From: Chitinophagaceae bacterium
GTDB taxonomy: Bacteria > Bacteroidota > Bacteroidia > Chitinophagales > Chitinophagaceae
Assembly (NCBI GenBank): GCA_016710935.1
Contig: JADJTY010000003.1
Location: forward strand, 682,001 to 746,000
Direction of reading: 5' to 3'
DNA: 64,000 nucleotides
The first letter of the stretch is position 1. The number at the start of each line of letters is the position of its first letter. Positions 24,990 through 33,505 of the stretch are shown here, piece by piece. The position numbers and the translations under genes are program-made. A model generated the notes under the pieces. It was not told where the DNA came from and did no database searches. It saw only the letters and a list, made by a program, of their open reading frames with translations.

Positions 24990-25457
24990 TCAGTCCTTAA
25001 TATCCAGCAATACTTCCTGTCCATCCTTCACTGCTCTTACATCACCGTACTTACCCACCTTTAGCTTTTGATATTCATTTTTAACCAGTACTTTACCTTT
25101 TTTATTGATGATCCCATAAAGGCCATCCATTTTTGTGATGGCAAGTGCTCCGTTAAACTGGGAAATGGATTCATATTCATTCTGAACAATTACTTTTCCT
25201 TGTATATTAATGATGCCGATCTTTCCGCTCATGGTAGTAAAAGCAAGATTATCGCCACCAAATAAACCGATCTTTTCATATTCCGGTTTAACCAGTTCTT
25301 TTCCGTTTGTATTGATCATGCCTACCAGTTTGTCTTTCCAGACTAGCGCCACGCCTCCTCTCCCAAATTTGCCGATTCTGTCGTATTCTTTACTTATTTC
25401 CTGGGCAAATCCCTGGTATGTGAAAATAGTTAACAGCAGAAAGATCATTTTTTTCAT
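24990..25457 (-). CDS. WG-repeat secreted protein
   Basis: The 155-residue protein has a signal peptide of about 18 residues. Three successive WG repeats follow, each with a G-K/L-x-G-x-I/V-N motif: KLVGMINTNGKELVKPEYEK, KIGIINIQGKVIVQNEYES and LYGIINKKGKVLVKNEYQK. WG proteins form small beta-rich modules, often secreted or cell-surface, of unknown role. The upstream gap 25458-25759 is A/T-rich and shows only a degenerate GACAAGCGACTCAGGATGA, distantly like the family D repeat. Confidence 0.8.
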   Translation of the reverse strand: MKKMIFLLLTIFTYQGFAQEISKEYDRIGKFGRGGVALVWKDKLVGMINTNGKELVKPEYEKIGLFGGDNLAFTTMSGKIGIINIQGKVIVQNEYESISQFNGALAITKMDGLYGIINKKGKVLVKNEYQKLKVGKYGDVRAVKDGQEVLLDIKD

Positions 25458-25759
25458 AACAATTTTATTTTGGTTAAGAATGTAATTAGTAAAGATATTG
25501 TAACAAAAGTGAAAAAAGGAAAATTAATATGGTTCATTAACATAATTGTTCCAGGTAAATCACATGGGTTAAACTTTCATGAAATGATAGTAAACAACTG
25601 ATAATTAGAAGTATAGTGTTACTTAATGGTTTGAGTAGTTTTTCTCCTCTTCCCGGTTGACAAGCGACTCAGGATGAATGATAGCTGCGGCAGCACTTTA
25701 TCAACATAATTGAAAAAAGAAAAATTGATTTATAATTACTACTTTTAAAAAAAATATTT

Positions 25760-26236
25760 ATGAGATACTTTTACCTGTTGATCGTTGGTCTGTGTTTTCA
25801 TATAAGTTCCTGGTGCCAGGGGGCACCGCAGGATGAGCATGAAGGTAAAATTGAAAAAATCCTTGAAAACAAGAGTGATGAGGATTTTGAATTCTACAGG
25901 GGTGGCGGCCAAACGAGTTCGTTTAAATACTTTCTCCGAAACGATAGCCTTTGGTTTGCCGGAACAAATTTGTATACCACGGTTATCCCATTGCGTAATA
26001 TAGACTTTGAAAGAAAAATATATTTTATTGCTGGTAGTACATGGAAAACCAAAGCCAATGACAAATGCATTGAAGTTCCTTTATACGCTGTAAAAGGCAA
26101 GCTATATGCGAAAGAATACGAAATAGAAGCTTTTAAGGCAATTGATGAGGGAACCATTGATTTTGCAAATCTCATTCTTCCTGATAAAGCCTTTGCTGAA
26201 GCATTTATAAAATATCTGAAGGCGCGGAAGCCCTGA
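25760..26236 (+). CDS. Secreted protein of unknown function
   Basis: The 158-residue protein has a signal MRYFYLLIVGLCFHISSWCQ. The mature part is alpha/beta with no known motif and two separated Cys (one in the signal end, one near residue 113). It has a modest box TACTTTTA 20 bases upstream. The stop is 100 bases before an AraC-type regulator gene. I cannot name a family. Confidence 0.6.
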   Translation: MRYFYLLIVGLCFHISSWCQGAPQDEHEGKIEKILENKSDEDFEFYRGGGQTSSFKYFLRNDSLWFAGTNLYTTVIPLRNIDFERKIYFIAGSTWKTKANDKCIEVPLYAVKGKLYAKEYEIEAFKAIDEGTIDFANLILPDKAFAEAFIKYLKARKP

Positions 26237-26336
26237 TCTTTGCTGCGTTTTTTGATAAGAATAACGGCCATGTAATTTTTGGTCCAGATACAACCATATA
26301 GCATTTATTTGTATAATTTTCCATTAAAAGAAGCGT

Positions 26337-27164
26337 ATGCAGATGAAGTTTTATACTCCACACGTCATGCTGCAGGAATTTATAAACTGCATCATGATCG
26401 TGCTTGTGGAAGTGGATAAGACTGATGCGCCTATGATCTCTCCTTATCCACCCTCACCACAAAACTCCCTGTTCTTTTATATTAACGACCCGATAAAAAT
26501 GCAAAAAGATACAGTAAGTCCCTTTATACTGCAGCCACGAAGTGTGATAGTGGGGCCGCAATTGAGCAGGGTTACGCTGGATGTTAACAGGAGCCATAAA
26601 GCAGTACGGGTAGGTTTTCATCCTGGCGGATTGTACCGCATGCTGGGAATTTCTATGGCGGCGATGGTTGATGAAAGTTATAATGCAACGGATGTATTTG
26701 GCAATGAATTAAAGGAACTGAATGACCGGTTACCTGAAGCCAACCATTTTGAGGAGATACATGCGTTGGTTGAAAAATTTCTGCTTAAAAAAGTAAGCGC
26801 ATTAAAAAGAGCATTGCCTTTTGATATGGCCATGCTGGAACTACTACGGCAAAACGGCAATGTACCTGTTGATAAAATTGCATCCATGGCCTGCCTGAGC
26901 CTTCGCCAGTTTGAAAGGGTAAGTAAAGAAAGGATAGGGCTTCCCCCGAAACTTTTTGCCCGCCTGGTTCGTTTCTCAAAAGCTTACCGGTTACGAGAAA
27001 GCTGTGCTACCTTAAGCTGGACGAATATTGCCTACGAATGCGGTTATTTTGACCAGATGCACCTGATACGTGATTTTAAAGAGTTCGCCGGTATGGCCCC
27101 TGGCATTATTGAGAAAGAACTTGAAGGTTCACCTATCCGGCTGCAGGCCCACCTTCGTTTATAA
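26337..27164 (+). CDS. AraC family transcriptional regulator
   Basis: The 275-residue protein has an N-terminal sensing domain (with PRSVIVGPQLSRVTLDV and FHPGGLYRMLG, the layout of the DUF6597-type domain) and a C-terminal double helix-turn-helix at about 170-265, including VDKIASMACLSLRQFERVSKERIG and WTNIAYECGYFDQMHLIRDFKEFAG. The ligand is unknown. The HExxH protein gene downstream has its own promoter box, so coupling is uncertain, but it is the nearest candidate target. Confidence 0.9.
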   Translation: MQMKFYTPHVMLQEFINCIMIVLVEVDKTDAPMISPYPPSPQNSLFFYINDPIKMQKDTVSPFILQPRSVIVGPQLSRVTLDVNRSHKAVRVGFHPGGLYRMLGISMAAMVDESYNATDVFGNELKELNDRLPEANHFEEIHALVEKFLLKKVSALKRALPFDMAMLELLRQNGNVPVDKIASMACLSLRQFERVSKERIGLPPKLFARLVRFSKAYRLRESCATLSWTNIAYECGYFDQMHLIRDFKEFAGMAPGIIEKELEGSPIRLQAHLRL

Positions 27165-27195
27165 TTGTCGCATTTGTACTATTTATCTTCTGCAA

Positions 27196-27203
27196 TAGCT
27201 TTG
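27196..27203 (+). promoter_or_regulatory. Promoter box of the HExxH protein gene (TAGCTTTG)
   Basis: This is a perfect TAnnTTTG box with a TTG 22 bases upstream (27174). It lies 25 bases before the ATG at 27229. Confidence 0.55.
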
Positions 27204-27228
27204 AAATTTGTACTTAAAATATACAATT

Positions 27229-28140
27229 ATGCAACAGTACATTTTTCAATTGATGACATTTACTTTTTTCCTGATTCAGCCTGCAAAGGCACAGCAACCC
27301 TTTCAACAACTCGATTCATTAAAAAATGAAAAGACCAAAGTGTATTACAGTGCAGGGTATAGCAAACGTGCTGCAACAATAAAAAATCGTGTTGACAAAG
27401 CCATGGTCTTTTACCAAAAAATGCTTGAGTTTACTCCTGAAGTAACCTTGCTTGTTTTAAGTGCTGATGACTGGAAAAAGTACACTCCTTTGCCGGTAGT
27501 ATATGGCATGCCGCATTTTAACGCGGGTAATAAAACACTGGTGGTTGCAGCAGCAGATAATCCTTTCTGGAAAAGCTTTATACCGCCCGTTGATCAATTG
27601 CCGGAGGAACTGCGTGAAAAGATACAAGGTGCTTACAAAACTGCTGATGACCATTTGAGCATGCAGCCTTTTTTTGACCTGCTGGCGCTGCATGAGGTTG
27701 GACATGCTTTTCATACCCAGGCCGGACTTACCATGCAAAGAAACTGGATGGGAGAGTTGTTTGTAAATATTTTGCTACACACTTATATAGCCGAAAAGGA
27801 ACCGGAAGCATTACCGGCATTAACGGTATTCCCTCAGATGGTGGTAACAGGAGGCATTGCAGGATTTAAGTTTACCAGCCTTAAAGATGTACACGAACGA
27901 TATGATGAAATTGCAAGTAAGTATCCTAATAATTACGGCTGGTACCAATGCCGCTGGCATGCTGCATCTGCCACTATTTATAATATCGGAGGTAAACTGG
28001 TGGGCAGGAAAGTATGGGATGCTTTAAAAGGGGAAAAGGAAAATTTAACGGATGATCAACTGCTTTTGTTTCTTGAAACTGCTGCAGATAAAACGGTGGC
28101 AGCTGTAATGAGGAATTGGGAGAAGGAAACAAGGAAGTAA
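27229..28140 (+). CDS. Secreted HExxH putative metallopeptidase
   Basis: The protein has 303 residues from the ATG at 27229, chosen to give a signal peptide ending in QPAKAQQ. The frame opens at 27208. The motif LALHEVGHAFH is a zinc-binding HExxH near residue 156, and GELFVNILLHTYI about 25 residues later could supply the third ligand (Glu), as in gluzincins. The preceding part has a typical alpha/beta layout (TKVYYSAGYSKRAATIKNRV). No named peptidase family is obvious to me. It probably acts in the periplasm or outside. Confidence 0.7.
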   Translation: MQQYIFQLMTFTFFLIQPAKAQQPFQQLDSLKNEKTKVYYSAGYSKRAATIKNRVDKAMVFYQKMLEFTPEVTLLVLSADDWKKYTPLPVVYGMPHFNAGNKTLVVAAADNPFWKSFIPPVDQLPEELREKIQGAYKTADDHLSMQPFFDLLALHEVGHAFHTQAGLTMQRNWMGELFVNILLHTYIAEKEPEALPALTVFPQMVVTGGIAGFKFTSLKDVHERYDEIASKYPNNYGWYQCRWHAASATIYNIGGKLVGRKVWDALKGEKENLTDDQLLLFLETAADKTVAAVMRNWEKETRK

Positions 28141-28258
28141 TATAAAGGAGGTATCCTGCGGAATACCGATCAGTAAAATGTTCCTCATGCGATACCGGTA
28201 AAGTTTTGTGTCCCTTCATTATACAGGGTAAGCAGTACTGTTATGCTATGATAATATA

Positions 28259-28287
28259 AAAGCTGGTATAAAACCAGCTTTTATATT
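28259..28287. terminator. Bidirectional terminator between the HExxH and S9 peptidase genes
   Basis: AAAGCTGGT / ACCAGCTTT around a 5-base loop, followed by T-rich sequence on the plus strand and preceded by A/T-rich sequence for the minus strand. The remainder of 28141-28345 holds no gene. Confidence 0.7.
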
Positions 28288-28345
28288 ATATGTAATTAAA
28301 TTTATTAACTGCGATCAGCTCCTTTCAGCTTTGCTCAAAACCATA

Positions 28346-30757
28346 TTATTTCACATACGGCGAACCCGCAGCATTCTTCACATATTTATTCAGCCACTGG
28401 TTTTGTTCCCAAAGCATGTGCAGTATATTTTCTTTGGCTGCGTAGCCGTGGCTTTCAAAAGGCAATTGCACAAAACGCACGGTACCGCCGTGGCCTTTAA
28501 TGGCATTGTACAGGCGTTCGCTTTGTATGGGAAAAGTGCCGGGGTTGTTATCAGCTTCGCCATGTATCATCAGCATAGGCGTTTTAATTTTATCGGCGTG
28601 GCTGAAGGGGCTCATGGCATTATACACTTCGGGTGCCTGCCAGTAAGTGCGCTCTTCATTTTGAAAACCAAATGGTGTTAGGGTGCGGTTGTAGGCTCCG
28701 CTGCGGGCAATGCCTGCTTTAAATAATTTTGTATGTGCCAGCAAATTTGCGGTCATAAACGCACCATAACTGTGGCCGCCAACCGCTACACGGTTGCGGT
28801 CGCCCACACCCATCTCTGCCACTTTATCAATGGCTGCTTCGGCACTCCAGGCAAGCTGGTCAACAAAATTATCGTTGGGTTGTTTGTCGCCTTCGCCCAC
28901 AATAGGGAACTCGGTGTTATCCATAATGGCATAGCCCTGTGTTGCCCAAAATACAATGGAGCCATAGCCAACTCTTATAAAAGTATATTTACTGCCACGC
29001 AACTGGGCAGCATCGGCAGCACTTTTAAATTCACGTGGATAAGCCCACATCATTACCGGCAGCGGACCATCTCTTTTTGCATCGTAACCTTTTGGTAAAT
29101 AGAGGTCGGCAGCAAGGTCAACACCATCTTTGCGTTTGTAGGTAATTTTTTGTTTGGTAATACCACGCATGCCGGGCTGGGGATCCGGAAAAGCCGTAAT
29201 AGCTTTGGCGGAATTGTTTTTTATATCACGCAAATAATAATTGGGTTGTTCAGTCTGGCTTTGTTTGCTGGTAACAATGAGCATCTTATCATAATCCAAA
29301 ACAGTGGTCACCGTTTCGTAATAAGGTTCTTCGCAGCGCCAGATTTGCTTTGTTTCTTTAGTATTGATATCGAATGTATTTAAAAAAGGGAGATCACCTT
29401 TTGCAGAAGCGCCCATGCCACGCATGACCAGTTGTGAGCCATTCAGTAATTTTGGCGTTTCACGGCCATATTTATTTTTATCTGTGAGGGGAGTACCGGG
29501 ATCGTTGTAAGCATCGTCGGTACTGCGGTCTATCAGCACTTCCATTTTTCCATCGGCAGTAAGCCTGCTCATTTTCTGGCGGTGTTTTGCACGTGACCCT
29601 TCGGTAACAAAGAAAGAACCGTTGGTAATATCGGTAACACTATACATACGCTCTGCAGTTTTTACCAGTTCTTTTGGCCCGCCGGTAAATGGCGCCGCCA
29701 GTATGTAAGCGGCATCATGGTAATCCATTTTCTTTTTAATGAGGCCGCTGTCCAATGGTTCAATCCATCTTACAGTTGCCGGAGAATTATCAAGCCAGTC
29801 GTAACCGCGTGGCGCATTCAATACATTATCGTTGCCTCTTGGTGTGCCTTCGCTGCTTGGTAATTTTGCCAGTACTTTTACTGTATTGGCATTCATATCG
29901 GTTATCATCATGGTGCTGTTAAAGCCGCCGGCTGTTACGAGGTACGAAAACGGTTTGTCTATCCGCTCTACCAGTAAATATTTTTTATCGGGAGAAATTT
30001 GCACATTGCTGTAAATAGCCGGAGCGCCAATTTTAATTTCGCTGCCGTTGGTATTTTTTACCAGTTGTGTTGTTGCATAAAACTCAAACTGAATTTCATC
30101 AAAAGGAGATTTTATAAGGTCCTGGAAAGTAGCACTTGCAGCTACTTTGCCAAGGTTTTGTTGAACGACAGGGCCGTTTGGCGCCAATGGCTTTTTAGGA
30201 ACCATGCTAACTGGTTTGTTTACTGATGCATACAATAAACTGTTGTTATCAATCCAATCGAACGCTGCACCTAAAACCAGGTTTACTGCCCCTTTATTTA
30301 CTTTGGCAGCCTTACGTGTTTTAATATCTATTACGTAAATATCAATGGCATTATTGGTAGTGTTGGTAAAAGCAGCTTTGTCTTCATTGGGGCTCCATTG
30401 CAGGTTGGCGGCTTTTAAATTTACCGGCAGCCCTGCAACAGGAAACTCTTTTCCCGTAGCAATTTCTTTGATGGTGATACCGGTAGTGTATGCACTTCTG
30501 CTGGGACCAAAATTGTTGGGGTTGATGCGTAAGCCCGCAATGCGTAACTCAGGCTGGGCAAGGTCTTCTACAGAAGGCATGCTGCTGCGTTCGAGCATGA
30601 GCATATATTGACCTTTACTGTCGAAGGTTACACCCGGTGTGGGTTTTGCCATCACGAGGTCATAAATTTCTTTTGGCGGGGTTTGGTATTCAATGGCATC
30701 CTGTGCAAATAAATTGCTGCATGCTAAGAGCAATAAGAAAAACAGTATTTTTTTCAT
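28346..30757 (-). CDS. S9 family peptidase (prolyl-oligopeptidase-like), secreted
   Basis: The protein has 803 residues from the ATG at 30757, which gives a signal MKKILFFLLLLACSNLFAQ. The frame is open to 30796, but the first 13 residues are translated family A repeat. An N-terminal propeller precedes an alpha/beta-hydrolase domain from about residue 560. The nucleophile lies in GGHSYGAFM, the acid in HGEADNNPG and the His in FESHGYAA. Similar proteins are glutamyl or dipeptidyl peptidases in the periplasm. Unlike many Bacteroidota exoenzymes it has no type IX sorting domain. Confidence 0.92.
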   Translation of the reverse strand: MKKILFFLLLLACSNLFAQDAIEYQTPPKEIYDLVMAKPTPGVTFDSKGQYMLMLERSSMPSVEDLAQPELRIAGLRINPNNFGPSRSAYTTGITIKEIATGKEFPVAGLPVNLKAANLQWSPNEDKAAFTNTTNNAIDIYVIDIKTRKAAKVNKGAVNLVLGAAFDWIDNNSLLYASVNKPVSMVPKKPLAPNGPVVQQNLGKVAASATFQDLIKSPFDEIQFEFYATTQLVKNTNGSEIKIGAPAIYSNVQISPDKKYLLVERIDKPFSYLVTAGGFNSTMMITDMNANTVKVLAKLPSSEGTPRGNDNVLNAPRGYDWLDNSPATVRWIEPLDSGLIKKKMDYHDAAYILAAPFTGGPKELVKTAERMYSVTDITNGSFFVTEGSRAKHRQKMSRLTADGKMEVLIDRSTDDAYNDPGTPLTDKNKYGRETPKLLNGSQLVMRGMGASAKGDLPFLNTFDINTKETKQIWRCEEPYYETVTTVLDYDKMLIVTSKQSQTEQPNYYLRDIKNNSAKAITAFPDPQPGMRGITKQKITYKRKDGVDLAADLYLPKGYDAKRDGPLPVMMWAYPREFKSAADAAQLRGSKYTFIRVGYGSIVFWATQGYAIMDNTEFPIVGEGDKQPNDNFVDQLAWSAEAAIDKVAEMGVGDRNRVAVGGHSYGAFMTANLLAHTKLFKAGIARSGAYNRTLTPFGFQNEERTYWQAPEVYNAMSPFSHADKIKTPMLMIHGEADNNPGTFPIQSERLYNAIKGHGGTVRFVQLPFESHGYAAKENILHMLWEQNQWLNKYVKNAAGSPYVK

Positions 30758-30771
30758 GTTAGTTTGGTTTG

Positions 30772-30811
30772 ACCTCACCCTCGGTCCCTCTGCCAAGCAG
30801 AGTGGGGGCGG
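30772..30811. repeat. Family A repeat upstream of the S9 peptidase gene
   Basis: CCTCACCCTCGGTCCCTCTG followed by an inverted CAGAGTGGGGG: the pair CTCTGCCAAGCAGAG forms the stem. It sits in the 5' leader of the S9 peptidase gene and extends its open frame. Confidence 0.6.
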
Positions 30812-30885
30812 TTAGTTATTAAATTTATTTTTGTAATTAAGCATTTAAGCAAGGATCTTTTCCGGGCATTGTTTATTCAGTCATT

Positions 30886-31533
30886 CTAATTTGAAATACC
30901 AACCCGTTGTTTTACATATTTATTCTTTTCCAATTCATTCAACATCATCATAGCCAGGTCTCCTGCATTTATTTTGTATTTATTTTCTTCAGGCGGGTAA
31001 TCAGCTTTGGTAACATAAGCTCCTGTTGGCCCTTCGTTGATAATATTTGGCGGACAAACAAAGGTCCAGTCCAGTCCGCTTTCATTCAACAATTCATATG
31101 CTTTTTTATGTTCCAGTCCCACAGCTTTATATTCTGCAGGGTAATCATCTTTATCAACCAGCAAACTGCTTTCATCTGCATTTAAAACACCCAGTCCGCC
31201 AATGGCAATAATTCTATTTACACCGGCTTTCTCCATTTGTTTGATAATGTTTTTCATTCCCAGTGTACGGGTTTTATCGGTGCCATCCACACTACCGCCA
31301 ATGGCAGAGATCACCGCATCGCAGCCTTTGATAGCGTTATATACTTCGCCTTCATCAAACAAAGCGCCTTGTACCAGTTCCAGGTTTTCAGTTTCTTCGC
31401 CGGACCCTGTGGGCAGATAATCAGTAGTATGTACATTTCTGCCAAAGGCTTTAACCTGGTTTTTGCCAAACAAAGCCTGTTGTACCAGTTGTTTGCCTAC
31501 CAGGCCTGTTGCACCAAATATAATGAGTTTCAT
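30886..31533 (-). CDS. NAD(P)-binding protein (atypical SDR / NmrA-like)
   Basis: The 215-residue protein has a Rossmann motif GATGLVGKQLV at residues 8-18 and a second strand with KAFGRNVHT. It has the segments GCDAVISAIGGS and AGVNRIIAIGGLG and ends without a C-terminal extension. It lacks the YxxxK catalytic pair of classical SDRs at the usual place, so it may be a reductase of the atypical group or a sensor. It is cotranscribed with the upstream small GNAT gene (25 bases). Confidence 0.85.
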   Translation of the reverse strand: MKLIIFGATGLVGKQLVQQALFGKNQVKAFGRNVHTTDYLPTGSGEETENLELVQGALFDEGEVYNAIKGCDAVISAIGGSVDGTDKTRTLGMKNIIKQMEKAGVNRIIAIGGLGVLNADESSLLVDKDDYPAEYKAVGLEHKKAYELLNESGLDWTFVCPPNIINEGPTGAYVTKADYPPEENKYKINAGDLAMMMLNELEKNKYVKQRVGISN

Positions 31534-31557
31534 TTTGTGAGTTTTAATGAAGATAAT

Positions 31558-31848
31558 TCATTTGTCCCGCAGTATATCTGCAAATTCTGCACCTTTTTTA
31601 TCAAACACTGATTTGGCAAATGGGCAAAGCGGTAATATTTTGATATGATTTGCCCTTGCAAATTCAACAGCAGTATGCACCAGCTGGTAGCCTACATTTT
31701 TACCCCGCAATGCATCTGAAACTTCGGTGTGGTCAATGATCATAAGGGTAGTGCCAGTCATGGAATAAGTCAGTTCTGCCAGCACCTTATCATTTTCTTT
31801 TATGTAAAATGAGCCTTTGGCACCCTCCTGTTTTTGTTGTATCAGCAT
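31558..31848 (-). CDS. Small GNAT-like N-acetyltransferase (Gtn/YjdJ type)
   Basis: The 96-residue protein is a short acetyltransferase with DHTEVSDALRGKNVGYQLVHTAVEFARANHIKI, in which RGKNVG replaces the usual acetyl-CoA loop, and the conserved end PLCPFAKSVFDK. Such proteins carry only the core of the GNAT fold. The upstream region is shared with the divergent trp leader. Confidence 0.85.
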   Translation of the reverse strand: MLIQQKQEGAKGSFYIKENDKVLAELTYSMTGTTLMIIDHTEVSDALRGKNVGYQLVHTAVEFARANHIKILPLCPFAKSVFDKKGAEFADILRDK

Positions 31849-31885
31849 TGTGTAAAATTTTCATGAATTTACGAAATACATTTTT

Positions 31886-31912
31886 TTGTTACCGGATTTG
31901 TACACATATTTG
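31886..31912 (+). promoter_or_regulatory. Promoter of the tryptophan operon (TTG ... CATATTTG)
   Basis: TTG at 31886-31888 and CATATTTG at 31905-31912 are spaced 16 bases apart. The box matches TAnnTTTG in seven of eight positions. Transcription would begin within about 8 bases of the leader peptide ATG at 31921, leaving almost no untranslated leader before it. Confidence 0.6.
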
Positions 31913-31920
31913 CAATAGCA

Positions 31921-31974
31921 ATGAAAATGATCAATACAAATAACAACGGTTGGTGGTGGAGCATAGTCAAATGA
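31921..31974 (+). CDS. trpL: Tryptophan operon leader peptide
   Basis: The 17-residue reading frame MKMINTNNNGWWWSIVK has three consecutive Trp codons at 31951-31959. It ends 36 bases before a terminator hairpin that precedes trpE. It is the classic arrangement in which stalling at Trp codons decides between terminator and antiterminator. It is too short for routine gene calls. The Asn-rich part before the Trp codons has no known role. Confidence 0.85.
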   Translation: MKMINTNNNGWWWSIVK

Positions 31975-31975
31975 C

Positions 31976-32035
31976 GTGCCTTACTGCTATTGATGTATAA
32001 AATAGTTTGAACCCGGCACAAGTGCCGGGTTTTTT
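31976..32035 (+). terminator. trp attenuator: terminator hairpin with a competing upstream segment
   Basis: ACCCGGCAC (32011-32019) pairs with GTGCCGGGT (32022-32030), followed by a six-T run. A GTGCC at 31976-31980, just after the leader peptide stop, can pair with GGCAC (32015-32019) and would prevent the terminator when a ribosome stalls on the Trp codons. The pairing is read by eye; no folding was computed. Confidence 0.75.
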
Positions 32036-32046
32036 AATGGTATATT

Positions 32047-32517
32047 ATGAAGAAGATAATTATAGAAACTACATTCAAAAAAATGCTGGCGGATGTATAC
32101 ACACCGGTTGGTATTTACTTAAGATTGCGGGATAGGTTCAGAGATACCATTTTACTGGAGAGTACAGATTTTCATGCAGGGGAGAACAGTTATTCCTTTA
32201 TCGGTATCAATGCTGTTGCAGGTATAGAGATCAGCAATACTGCGGCCATTGAATTTAAATTGCCCGGGCAAATAGCTGAACGTATCAAGCTGGATAAGGC
32301 TGCAGATGTACCACATTTACTTTGGGATTTTATGCAGCGTTTTGAAGTGAAAGAAGCAGCCGCAAAGCCGGTTAATGTGGCGCAGGGTTTGTTTGGATAT
32401 ACTGCGTTTGATGCGGTGCAGTTTTTTGAAAAAATTAACCTCATTCCCGGCCCCCGTCCGAACGGTTCATCCGGGCGGGCCTCTCCAAGGGGAGAGGGGG
32501 CAACGAAATTCCATTGA
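32047..32517 (+). CDS. trpE: Anthranilate synthase component I, N-terminal part, interrupted
   Basis: The first 130 residues match TrpE: TPVGIYLRLRDRF, the tryptophan feedback site LLESTDFHAGENSYSFIG and FGYTAFDAVQFFEKI. After FEKI the frame reads 24 residues of a family A repeat (GPRPNGSSGRASPRGEG) and stops at TGA 32515-32517. TrpE with TrpG converts chorismate and glutamine to anthranilate. The stop overlaps the next start as TGATG. One more G in the GGGGG run at 32496-32500 would join this frame to the C-terminal part, leaving an in-frame insertion. Confidence 0.85.
   Translation: MKKIIIETTFKKMLADVYTPVGIYLRLRDRFRDTILLESTDFHAGENSYSFIGINAVAGIEISNTAAIEFKLPGQIAERIKLDKAADVPHLLWDFMQRFEVKEAAAKPVNVAQGLFGYTAFDAVQFFEKINLIPGPRPNGSSGRASPRGEGATKFH
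32439..32500. repeat. Family A repeat inside trpE
   Basis: CCTCATTCC ... CCTCTCC (32480-32486) and GGAGAGG (32491-32497) pair. A second imperfect stem, CCCGTCCGAACGG...CCGGGCGGG, lies before it. It sits between the FEKI segment and the EIPLMRYRLYQY segment of TrpE, a loop that in relatives is short. The insertion is about 60 bases. Confidence 0.75.
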
Positions 32518-33503
32518 TGCGTTACCGGTTGTATCAATACGTTATAGCAATTAACCATTTTAAAGACGAATTATTTATCTGCGAAAATCATTTTAATGGA
32601 ATTGAAAGTGAGGTGGGGGTGATTGAAAGTTTGATAAAGAGTAAAGATGTTCCCGGCTTTCCTTTTAAAGGTATTGGGGATGAAGAATCTAACATTTCAG
32701 ATGCGGCATATATTGAGATGGTGAAAAAAGGTGTGGCCAGTTGTCATCGTGGCGATGTGTTTCAGATTGTATTAAGCAGAAGGTTTGAACAAAAATTTAC
32801 AGGAGATGAATTCAATGTTTACAGGGCTTTGCGAAGTATAAACCCATCTCCCTATTTATTTTATTTTGATTATGGCGATTATAAACTGATGGGTTCATCA
32901 CCCGAAAGTCAGTTGATCGTTGAAAAAGACAGGGCGATCGTTCATCCTATTGCGGGGACTTTTAAAAGAACTGGCGATGATGAGCAAGACAAGGCATTGG
33001 CCATACAACTTGAAAATGATGAAAAGGAAAATGCGGAACATGTGATGCTGGTTGACCTGGCACGTAATGACCTTAGCCGCATGTGCAGTGAGGTAGAAGT
33101 AACGCAATACAAAAAGATCAATTACTACAGCCATGTTATTCACCTGGTGAGTGAAGTAACTGGTAAGGTTGGGCCGGAAGCGAATCCATTTAAATTGCTT
33201 GCAATAACATTTCCTGCAGGTACCTTAAGCGGGGCACCTAAAATAAAAGCGATGCAGCTTATTAAGGAATTTGAAACAACGTCGAGGGGTTATTATGGCG
33301 GTGCTATTGGTTTTATAGGGTTTGACAGATCAGTAAATCATGCCATTATGATACGCACTTTTTTAAGCAGGAATAATACCCTGGTTTACCAGGCCGGTGC
33401 CGGTGTGGTTGCTGTAAGCAATCCGGAAAGTGAATTGCAGGAAGTGAATAATAAATTGAATGCTTTGAAACTGGCTATTCAGTTAGCGGAAAATATAGGT
33501 TAA
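32517..33503 (+). CDS. trpE: Anthranilate synthase component I, C-terminal catalytic part
   Basis: The 328 residues start at ATG 32517, which overlaps the upstream stop (TGATG). TTG 32514 is also possible. It contains the chorismate-binding core: IVLSRRFEQKF, NPSPYLFYFDYGDYKLMGSSPE, HPIAGTFKRTGDDE, NAEHVMLVDLARND and the end FPAGTLSGAPKIKAMQLI...YGGAIG...YQAGAGVVAVS, all as in TrpE. The purine-rich AAGGGGAGAGGGGG just upstream could serve in re-initiation. So trpE is either a two-piece enzyme, a broken gene, or intact with a sequencing error. Confidence 0.88.
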   Translation: MRYRLYQYVIAINHFKDELFICENHFNGIESEVGVIESLIKSKDVPGFPFKGIGDEESNISDAAYIEMVKKGVASCHRGDVFQIVLSRRFEQKFTGDEFNVYRALRSINPSPYLFYFDYGDYKLMGSSPESQLIVEKDRAIVHPIAGTFKRTGDDEQDKALAIQLENDEKENAEHVMLVDLARNDLSRMCSEVEVTQYKKINYYSHVIHLVSEVTGKVGPEANPFKLLAITFPAGTLSGAPKIKAMQLIKEFETTSRGYYGGAIGFIGFDRSVNHAIMIRTFLSRNNTLVYQAGAGVVAVSNPESELQEVNNKLNALKLAIQLAENIG

Positions 33504-33505
33504 TC

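Noticed and set aside
30758..30796. Longer start for the S9 peptidase
   Set aside because: The 13 residues come from a family A repeat and precede a perfect signal peptide.
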